Shown one piece after another: positions 1-6,900 of a stretch of 7,790 nt of DNA. A program made the translations under genes and the position numbers. The notes under the pieces are model-generated. The model made no database searches and was not told the origin of the DNA. It was given only the letters and a program-made list of their open reading frames with translations. Numbering within the stretch: the first letter of the stretch is position 1; every line of letters starts with the position of its first letter. Origin of the DNA: Marinosulfonomonas sp. (lineage in GTDB: Bacteria > Pseudomonadota > Alphaproteobacteria > Rhodobacterales > Rhodobacteraceae); NCBI GenBank assembly GCA_015494385.1, contig WGBJ01000413.1, positions 1-7,790 on the forward strand, in the 5' to 3' direction.

Positions 1-771
1 ATTGATATTCTGATCGGCAACGAAACCGACAAGGTGCAGCAACGCGGCCATGATACCCTGCCGACATTCGGCGTGGGCAAGGAATACAGCCGCAACGAAT
101 GGCAGGCGATTTTCCGGCAGATGATGGGGTTTGATCTGATCCGCCCCGACTCTGAGCGCTTTGGCGCCTTCCGGATGACCGAAAACGCCCGCCCGATCCT
201 GCGGGATGAGCAAAAGATCGAACTGCGCCGCGACACCATCCGCCGCGCCAAGGCATCGCGCGGCCCTGTGGTCAAGGCGCTGGTCTCGGACGAGGATGCG
301 CCGCTGCTGTCTGCGCTAAAGGCCAAGCGTCGCGCGCTGGCGGAAGAAGCCCGCGCACCTGCCTATATCATTTTCAACGACCGCACCCTGATCGAAATGG
401 CCCAGACCCGCCCGCAAACGCTGGATGAAATGGCGCATATCGGCGGGGTCGGTGCGAAAAAGCTTGAGAAATACGGCGAGACTTTCTTGCAGATCATTAC
501 CGGCGAGGCCGGTGTCGCCACCCACCCGCAACGCCGCAAGCTGGCGGGGCGTGATGCGGGGGCGCTGTATGATCGGCTGCTGGAAGTGCAGGGGATGCTG
601 GCGCGTGGGCCGGACGGGCTGGATAAACCGATGTCCTGTTCCGCGTCCTTGCTGGCCAAGGTGGCGAGTGCTAAACCGTCGGACCAATCCGCGATGGAAC
701 GCCTGCTGGGCGAGCGCAAGGCCGAACGCTTTGGCGCGGCATTTCTGGATGTGTTAAGCGAGGGGGAATAG
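1..771 (+). CDS. recQ: ATP-dependent DNA helicase RecQ, C-terminal part (5' end outside window)
   Basis: RecQ is a 3'-5' DNA helicase that unwinds branched and recombination intermediates in DNA repair. The frame is open from base 1, so the gene starts upstream; the GTG at 34 is an internal valine codon, not a start. The window holds the last 256 codons. Fragment residues 1-80 resemble the RQC winged helix, with the hallmark RGHD followed by TFGVGKE. Residues about 99-167 form an HRDC domain, ending in the helix-hairpin-helix-like GGVGAKKLEKYGE. About 90 further residues follow (LAGRDAGALYDRLLE, then KPMSCSASLLAKVA and AERFGAAFL). From memory this tail is typical of alphaproteobacterial RecQ proteins and absent from the E. 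coli one. The ATPase lobes and zinc-binding cysteines lie upstream of the window. The TAG stop abuts the yaaA start. The family call is secure; the role of the tail is unknown. Confidence 0.93.
   Translation: MDILIGNETDKVQQRGHDTLPTFGVGKEYSRNEWQAIFRQMMGFDLIRPDSERFGAFRMTENARPILRDEQKIELRRDTIRRAKASRGPVVKALVSDEDAPLLSALKAKRRALAEEARAPAYIIFNDRTLIEMAQTRPQTLDEMAHIGGVGAKKLEKYGETFLQIITGEAGVATHPQRRKLAGRDAGALYDRLLEVQGMLARGPDGLDKPMSCSASLLAKVASAKPSDQSAMERLLGERKAERFGAAFLDVLSEGE
760..766 (+). promoter_or_regulatory. Ribosome binding site of yaaA inside the recQ end
   Basis: A purine-rich GAGGGGG stretch lies 5 nt before the ATG at 772 and inside the last codons of recQ. It fixes the yaaA start and fits translation re-initiation by ribosomes finishing recQ, because the stop and start codons are adjacent (TAG then ATG). 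Confidence 0.7.
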
Positions 772-1548
772 ATGCTGATTGTGGTTTCACCGGCCAAACG
801 GCTGAACGAAAAGGCGGCCATGCTGCCGGACGCAACTTTGCCCGCCTTTCAGGATGCGGCGAACGAACTGGTCGAATATGCGCGGGATCTGACGCCGGAT
901 GATCTGCAAAAGCTGATGAAGATCAGCGATAAACTGGCTCGTCTGAACGCCGACCGTTTTGCCGCGTTTGAACCCGTTTCCACCCCCGAAAATGCCAAAC
1001 CCGCCGCGCTGCTGTTTTCCGGCGATACCTACACGGGGCTTGAGGCCGCAACACTGGATGCGGAAGAAATGGACTGGGCGCAGGACCATTTTCGTATTCT
1101 GTCCGGGCTTTACGGCCTGCTGCGCCCGCGTGATCTGATTCAGGCCTACCGGCTGGAAATGGGCAGCCGGTTGAAAACCCCGCGCGGCAAGAACCTGTAT
1201 GAATTCTGGGGCGACCGGATCGCGCTGGCGCTGAACGAAGCGGCGGCGCAGGTTGGCACGGATGTGCTGGTGAACTGTGCCTCGGTGGAATATTTCGACG
1301 CGGTAGACCGCGATGCGCTGAACCTGCGGGTGATCACGCCGGTGTTCATGGAGGAAAAGGCAGGCACGCCGAAAATTGTCAGCTTTTTCGCCAAAAAGGC
1401 CCGCGGGGCGATGGCGCGGTTCATCATCGAGCGGCGGTTGACCGATCCCGAAGGGCTGAAGGATTTTGACACCGGCGGCTACCGGTTCAATGCCGATATG
1501 TCCGAGGGCGACCGCTGGGTTTTCCTGCGGGATTACCCCGACACCTGA
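772..1548 (+). CDS. yaaA: Peroxide stress protein YaaA (DUF328/UPF0246 family)
   Basis: A complete protein of 258 residues, the same length as E. coli YaaA as I recall it, and recognisable along its whole length. Family motifs in order: SPAK at 6-9, GDTYTGL at 84-90, SGLYGLLRP at 111-119 followed by YRLEMG at 126-131, FWGD at 145-148, SVEYF at 171-175, and KKARGAMARF at 208-217. The protein is cytoplasmic, with no signal peptide or membrane segment. In E. coli, YaaA belongs to the OxyR response and limits intracellular unincorporated iron during hydrogen peroxide stress, so protecting DNA and proteins; a DNA-binding activity has also been reported. The biochemical mechanism is not settled. 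The ATG directly follows the recQ stop codon, which suggests co-transcription and translational coupling with recQ. No separate promoter is visible, although one inside recQ cannot be excluded. The 3' end overlaps the convergent histidine kinase gene by 16 bp. Confidence 0.95.
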   Translation: MLIVVSPAKRLNEKAAMLPDATLPAFQDAANELVEYARDLTPDDLQKLMKISDKLARLNADRFAAFEPVSTPENAKPAALLFSGDTYTGLEAATLDAEEMDWAQDHFRILSGLYGLLRPRDLIQAYRLEMGSRLKTPRGKNLYEFWGDRIALALNEAAAQVGTDVLVNCASVEYFDAVDRDALNLRVITPVFMEEKAGTPKIVSFFAKKARGAMARFIIERRLTDPEGLKDFDTGGYRFNADMSEGDRWVFLRDYPDT

Positions 1549-3743
1549 TCCGGCATCACCGGCGACACGCCTTCGGGCATCAATTCGGAAACCTTTTCGC
1601 AAATCGCCGCCTTGCGCAGCGGTTTGGTCAGGTAATAATCCAGCCCCGCCGCCAGAATTTCCGTATCATCCCCCGCCATCGCGTGCGCGGTCAGGGCCAC
1701 AATAGGCGTGTGCGGCAGGTTGGATTTTCCCTCGATCTCGCGGATTGTGCGGGTGGCTTCTTTGCCATCCATCATCGGCATGGAAATATCCATGAAGATC
1801 ATATCGGGATGGAAACTTTCAAACAGGTCCACCGCCTCGACCCCGTTGTTGGCGAACTGCAATTCGATGTTCAGATCCTTGACCATTTTGCGGAATACCA
1901 ACTGGTTGGTCTTGTTATCCTCGGCCGCCAGAATACGCATTTTGCGTTCGGTTTGTGGCGGCTGTTCGACGGCGGGTGGCTCAATCACGGCACTCTCCGG
2001 CACCTCGTCCATATCGAATTCGGGAACGGGTGTTTCCTCCACCTCGTCCGGTAGGGATTGATCCAGATTCAGCAGTGTCTCATACAAGGCCCGCCGCAAA
2101 ATCGGTTTTTGCAACACCGCCAGCGCCGGACTGTCGCCAAGCATTTCGCGGTCGGTTCCCAGCAGAACCAAAGGCAGCGTGGGGAATTTTGCATGCAGCC
2201 CCTCGGCCAGCCCCTTGCCCCCCTTTTCCAGCAAAATCTGGTCAACGAACCCGATATCCGGCTTCTTGAAATCCGCCGCCAGCGCCACATCGCAACGGTC
2301 AAAGCTGATCGCCTTGATCCCCAGCAGTGCCAGTTGTTTGGTCAGGATTTCAACCGCGCCGCGCATCGGGCTGATGATCAGTGCCTGTTTGATGTGCGAC
2401 AGGGAATCGTCCGGTGCGATCAGCGCGGGTTCATGGACCGGCAGGGTAACGTGAAACCCGAAACTGGACCCTTCGCCCACTACGGAATCCACCCAGACCT
2501 CGCCCTCCATCAGTTCGATCAATTGTTTGGTAATCGCCAGCCCCAGACCGGTGCCCTCGAATTTGCGGTTGCGTTCGTCCTCGACCTGATTGAATTCGCC
2601 AAAGACGTGGTCGATCATTTCGGGCGGGATGCCGATGCCGGTATCCTCGATCGAGATATGCACCCGCGTTTTGCCATCACCGGCGTCCAGCCCGACCACA
2701 CGGATGGCCACATGGCCTTCGTGGGTGAATTTTACTGCATTTCCGATCAGGTTGGTTAAAATCTGGCGCATCCGGCCCGCATCGCCAATGTATTGCGTCG
2801 GCAGGAACATGTCGAAATCCACCAGAATTTCCACCGGTTTATCCTGAACCGAGGGCTGCAACAGCGTGGCGATTTCGTGGATGCATTGTTCCAGATCGAA
2901 GGGCTCGGAATTCAGCGTCAGCTTGTCCGCCTCGATCTTGGAATAATCCAGCACGTCGTTGATAATCACCAGCAGGGCCTCGCCGGAATTTTTGATGGTA
3001 TCGACATAGAGCCGCTGTTCGTCGTCCAGCGGTGTGTCGGTCAGCAGATCGGCCATGCCCACAACCCCGTTCATCGGGGTGCGGATTTCGTGGCTCATGT
3101 TGGCCAGAAACGCCGATTTGGCGCGGTTGGCGGCTTCGGCGTTGTCGCGGGCCTTGTTCAGCTCGGCCTCGTGGCGGATTTGTTCGGTGATGTTCAGGGC
3201 CAGCGTAACCGTGTCGCCATCGCTGGCGCGGCGATCGACCAGTTTGATGTATTCACCGTTCCACAGGCGGATCACGCGGGGTTCGATCGGGTCGGTGTGC
3301 CAGCGGGTCAACATGCTGTCGCGCCATTCCATCGGGGTTTTGTTGCCGATGTCGACGATGCCTTCTTCAACCAGCAACTGCACGATCCGCACATAGCTGA
3401 CGCCGGGGCGGATTTCCTCAAGCCCGTCGAAAACCGACAGGTAGGAATCATTGGCGTGCACCATACAGTCGTTCATGTCGAACACCGCGAACCCGTCCTG
3501 AATGGTCTGGATCGAATCCCACAAACGGCGTTCGGCGGTTTTCAGATCCGAGCGCACACGGGTGTTTTCGCCTTTTAGTTCCTCGGCCTCGTTGCGCTTT
3601 TCGATGATTTCCACCGATAGCGCGCGTGCGTGCTGTCCCAGCCGTGAATTGGCATTGAACAGTTCATTCTGTTTCTGTTCCAGCAGCCGTTCCGCCGCCA
3701 GACGCCCGCGCCGTTCCTGTGCCAGTTTTTCGCTCAGTTCCAT
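1533..3743 (-). CDS. Soluble hybrid sensor histidine kinase with PAS domain and two receivers (first degenerate)
   Basis: A complete 736-residue protein without a signal peptide or membrane segment, so probably a cytoplasmic sensor. Residues 1-73 are charged and heptad-like (coiled coil). About 74-190 form a PAS domain ([10 protein letters not shown], ending LALNITEQ). The HisKA box has the phospho-acceptor His218 in [11 protein letters not shown]. The HATPase domain shows the N box around Asn335 ([10 protein letters not shown]), DTGIGIP at 367-373, FGEFNQ at 381-386 and GTGLGL at 397-402. Residues about 452-555 look like a receiver with Asp501 and Lys546 but without the acidic pair (Ser458-Pro459 there). 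An acidic, proline-rich linker (561-600) leads to a standard receiver with Glu608/Asp609, Asp652, Thr685 and Lys707. There is no HPt or DNA-binding domain, so phosphate probably passes to a separate HPt protein; ChpT is one alphaproteobacterial example. The start is secure: an in-frame TGA lies immediately upstream of the ATG and a GGAGG lies 5 nt away. The signal sensed and the regulon are unknown, so no gene symbol is given. Confidence 0.95.
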   Translation of the reverse strand: MELSEKLAQERRGRLAAERLLEQKQNELFNANSRLGQHARALSVEIIEKRNEAEELKGENTRVRSDLKTAERRLWDSIQTIQDGFAVFDMNDCMVHANDSYLSVFDGLEEIRPGVSYVRIVQLLVEEGIVDIGNKTPMEWRDSMLTRWHTDPIEPRVIRLWNGEYIKLVDRRASDGDTVTLALNITEQIRHEAELNKARDNAEAANRAKSAFLANMSHEIRTPMNGVVGMADLLTDTPLDDEQRLYVDTIKNSGEALLVIINDVLDYSKIEADKLTLNSEPFDLEQCIHEIATLLQPSVQDKPVEILVDFDMFLPTQYIGDAGRMRQILTNLIGNAVKFTHEGHVAIRVVGLDAGDGKTRVHISIEDTGIGIPPEMIDHVFGEFNQVEDERNRKFEGTGLGLAITKQLIELMEGEVWVDSVVGEGSSFGFHVTLPVHEPALIAPDDSLSHIKQALIISPMRGAVEILTKQLALLGIKAISFDRCDVALAADFKKPDIGFVDQILLEKGGKGLAEGLHAKFPTLPLVLLGTDREMLGDSPALAVLQKPILRRALYETLLNLDQSLPDEVEETPVPEFDMDEVPESAVIEPPAVEQPPQTERKMRILAAEDNKTNQLVFRKMVKDLNIELQFANNGVEAVDLFESFHPDMIFMDISMPMMDGKEATRTIREIEGKSNLPHTPIVALTAHAMAGDDTEILAAGLDYYLTKPLRKAAICEKVSELMPEGVSPVMPDQVSG

Positions 3744-3747
3744 TCAT

Positions 3748-3753
3748 CCCTCC
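3748..3753 (-). promoter_or_regulatory. Ribosome binding site of the hybrid histidine kinase
   Basis: Read on the minus strand this is GGAGGG, 4 nt before the ATG at 3743-3741. A second ATG at 3747-3745 is out of frame and is followed at once by ATG, giving ATGAATG. The in-frame codon just before the true start is TGA, so no longer form is possible. Confidence 0.75.
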
Positions 3754-3766
3754 GACTCGCCGGATG

Positions 3767-3793
3767 TGTTCAGGGGGAAACATCCCATGAACA
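3767..3793. repeat. Inverted repeat TGTTCA / TGAACA with inner GGG/CCC
   Basis: TGTTCA at 3767-3772 pairs with TGAACA at 3788-3793, and the inner GGG (3773-3775) can pair with CCC (3784-3786), leaving one bulged A and an 8-nt loop. It lies 24 nt upstream of the kinase start, so it could be a leader hairpin or an operator for a dimeric regulator. A further TGAACA copy starts at 3797. Inverted repeats this short can arise by chance. Confidence 0.4.
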
Positions 3794-3887
3794 TGGTGAA
3801 CAACTGTTTAACCGAACCGGATTTTTCCAGCTCAAGTGGCGATTGCGCCTTTTGCGGGATTATGCGACCATGCGCGTATTATATTTC

Positions 3888-3893
3888 AGGAGG
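3888..3893 (+). promoter_or_regulatory. Ribosome binding site of the alpha-2-macroglobulin gene
   Basis: A perfect AGGAGG lies 7 nt before the ATG at 3901. It decides the start: an in-frame ATG at 3862 would add 13 residues in front of the signal peptide but has no comparable ribosome binding site. Confidence 0.85.
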
Positions 3894-3900
3894 GTTATTC

Positions 3901-6900
3901 ATGCGCTTTTTGGTCAAAGCCGCCGCCATTTTTATTCTGTTCACAACATCCCTTTGGGCTAACGACCTGATCCCTGATCGCCGCCTTGCCATCACGCGGG
4001 ATGTGGATTTTTACGGCTCGGACCTGCAATCGCTTTTTGAAACCACCCTGCCCGCATGTGAACGCGCCTGTCTGGCGGATGATCGTTGTCAGGCGTTTAC
4101 CTTCAACGCGCGCTCGAATTCCTGCTTTCCCAAAAGCAGTGTGAGCGAGGTTCAGCCCTACGAGGGTGCTATTTCCGCCCGTGTTCTGGTGGCGGACCCA
4201 AGGGTCATTGCGGCAGCGCCTGCGCGGGCGGCTGAACTGAGCTTTATGCGCCCGGGTGATTTTCAGGCAGCCAAGGATTTCGCAAGTGATCTGGCAAGGC
4301 TGTACGACACAATGGGCGAAGATGCCATTTCCCTTTGGCGCTTGGGGCGCAAATCCCAGCCCTCGTCAGCGCAAAGATATTTTGGTGCGGCGATCACCCT
4401 GTCGGATATGCCCGGCCTCTGGGTGGAATATTCCCGCGCTGCATTTAACAACCAGTCCGGTGATTATAACGACAAACGCCGCAACAAGGCACGCGCGTTG
4501 TCGGCGGCGGTTAATGCCTATTTGCGCAGCGCATCTGACGGGGACAAGGTATCATCCCTGCTAGCACTGGCCGACGCGCTGGAACTGAACGGACGCAATC
4601 GTGATATGCTAAAGGCGCTGCGATTGGCCGAAAGCATTTCCCCGACCCAGAAGGTGATGGAGAAGCTGCAATATGCCATCGACAAATACGGCCTGAAGGT
4701 GACAGAGCACGACATCGAAAGCGATCTGCCCGAGCCGCGCATTTGTGCACAGTTTTCCGAGCCTCTGGACAAAGCTGTCGATTACACGCCTTACGTTCGT
4801 CTGTCCTCAAGCAGCCTATCGGTTGAATCCAGCGACAACCGTCTGTGTGTGTCCGGTGTGGAGCATGGCAAACGCTATGATCTGGTGTTGCGGGCCGGAT
4901 TGCCTGCGGCCTCCGGTGAAACCTTGCTAGAGCCGGTTAAACTGTCGCTTTACGTCAATGACCGCAATCCGGCCGTGACCTTTCCGGGCCGTGCCTATGT
5001 GCTGCCCAAATCTGCCGATGCAGGTATTCCGGTTCAGACGGTCAATGTGACCGAACTGGAACTGGTCTTGCGCCGCGTCAGCGACCGCAATCTGCTGCGC
5101 GCGATGCAGGATGATTATTTCGGGCGTCCCCTGTCACAATGGCAAATGGATACTTTTGCAGGTCAAGTGGCCGAGGAAATCTGGCGTGGCACTGGCGAAG
5201 TGAAAATGTCGCTTAATCAGGACATGACCACCCGCCTGCCGATGGGCGAGGTGATCAACGATCTGCCGCCGGGTATCTATGCGTTGCAAGCCGGTGTTCC
5301 GGGGGCCGATCCCTACGATAATCCGCCCGCGACCCAGTGGTTTGTGCTGTCCGATCTGGGGCTGGCCACCATGAGCGGGGCTGATGGTGTTCACGTCTTT
5401 GTCCGTGGTCTGGGCGATGCCGAGCCACGCGAAGGGATCACAGTCACCCTGCTGTCCCGCGCCAACGCTGTTTTGGCTGAATTAGAGACGGATTCACGCG
5501 GCTACGTTCGTTTCCCCGATGCCTTGGCACGCGGCACCGGTGGCTCGAAACCGGCGCTGATTATTGCCAAGGACGGGGACAAGGATATCGCCTTCCTGTC
5601 GCTAAGTGATCCCGAATTCGACCTGTCCGACCGCGGGGTCGAAGGGCGCGAGCCGGCCAAACATATCGACGTGTTCATGACCACCGATCGCGGGGCCTAT
5701 CACGCCGGCGAGGTGATTAATGTCACCGCCCTGACCCGCGACGCCACCGCTGATGCCATCATCGGCCTGCCGCTGACCGCGATCCTGACCCGCCCCGACG
5801 GGGTGGAATACAGCCGTCAGGTTTCGACCGCCACGGACGAGCGCGCCGGTGGCCACATCTTCAACCTGCCCACCGGCCCCCGCGTGCCGCGTGGCACATG
5901 GCGGCTGGAGCTGTTCACCGATGTGGATGCCCCCGCGCTGGCCAGCACCACCGTGCTGGTCGAGGATTTCCTGCCCGAACGCATTGATTTCGACCTGACC
6001 TTGCCCGACACGCCACTGCGCCTGTCCGAAGGCACCATGCTGACGGCCGAGGTGCGTTACCTGTTCGGTGCCCCCGGTGCCGATCTGCCGATTGAAGGCG
6101 AGATCATGGTGCGGGCCAGTGATGGTTTGAAATCCTACCCCGGCTACAGCTTTGGCCGTTATAACGAGCGGCTAAATCCGGCGGTAAAAACCATACCTTA
6201 CAACCTGCGCACCGATAATGCGGGCATTGTTCGTATCCCTGTAACCTTCCCCGATGTCGAAGCAACAGGCCAGCCGCTCGAGGCCCGCTTTACCGTGCGC
6301 ATTGCCGAAGGTTCGGGCCGTCCGGTTGAACGCCGCATTACCCGGCGCCTTGCCCCCGATGGCCCGATGATCGGTATCAAACCGATGTTTGACGACGTGG
6401 TGGCCGAAGGGTCTGCCGCTACCTTCCAGATCATCGCGATTGATCAGGACGAAGCCCAAACCCCGATGCAGGTGAAGTGGACCTTGAACCGGATTCACAC
6501 CCGTTATCAGTGGTATCAGCAATACGGCAACTGGAACTGGGAAGAAATCCAGACCCGCAAGCGCGTGGCCGGTGGCACCGCTGACCTGAACGGAGAACCC
6601 GTTACCATCGAAGCGCCGGTTGACTGGGGCGAATACGAACTGGTGGTGCAGCGCAGTGACGGGACCTATCTGGCGTCCTCGACCGATTTTTATGCCGGTT
6701 GGTATGCCTCGGCCGATGCGGCCTCGACCCCTGACACTTTGGAAGTGTCGCTGGACAAACCCGCCTATAAATCCGGCGAAACCGCCACACTGCGCGTTGT
6801 GCCCCGTTATGCGGGCAAGGCGCTGGTGACGGTGATGTCGAACCACCTGATTGATATGAAAGTGGTGGACGTGGTGCAGGGCGAAAACCTGATCCCGCTG

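Larger units (their letters stand above)
3744..3900. promoter_or_regulatory. Divergent intergenic region between histidine kinase and alpha-2-macroglobulin genes
   Basis: This 157-bp gap must hold the promoters of both divergent genes unless transcription enters from within the coding regions. On the minus strand a perfect TATAAT lies at 3883-3878, but no good -35 element sits at the right distance; the overlapping plus-strand TATTAT at 3877-3882 has a weak TTGCGG 19 bp upstream (3852-3857) and would leave almost no leader before the ribosome binding site. No promoter can therefore be named with confidence. The region also holds an inverted repeat at 3767-3793 and a short TGAACA direct repeat (3788 and 3797). 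Confidence 0.55.

Noticed and set aside
34..36. GTG at 34 as a gene start
   Set aside because: The frame continues upstream with typical RecQ residues (IDILIGNETDKVQQRGHD), so this codon is internal.
1569..1578. GCC-TTCG-GGC hairpin just past the yaaA stop as a terminator
   Set aside because: The stem is only three base pairs, there is no T-tract, and it lies within the kinase coding sequence.
787..1602. A 271-codon minus-strand frame opposite yaaA
   Set aside because: yaaA is recognisable over its full length on the other strand; the minus frame has no motifs and a shadow-like composition.
2793..3578. A 261-codon plus-strand frame opposite the histidine kinase
   Set aside because: The amino-acid sequence resembles no family, and the opposite strand encodes unmistakable HisKA and HATPase motifs. 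Codon-bias shadow.
3808..3825. Possible CtrA site around the TTTAACC at 3808
   Set aside because: Only one half-site is present; the second TTAA at a 7-nt spacing is missing.
3862..3900. Earlier in-frame ATG at 3862 as the start of the alpha-2-macroglobulin protein
   Set aside because: It would put 13 residues before the signal peptide and has no good ribosome binding site, whereas AGGAGG precedes the ATG at 3901 at an ideal distance.
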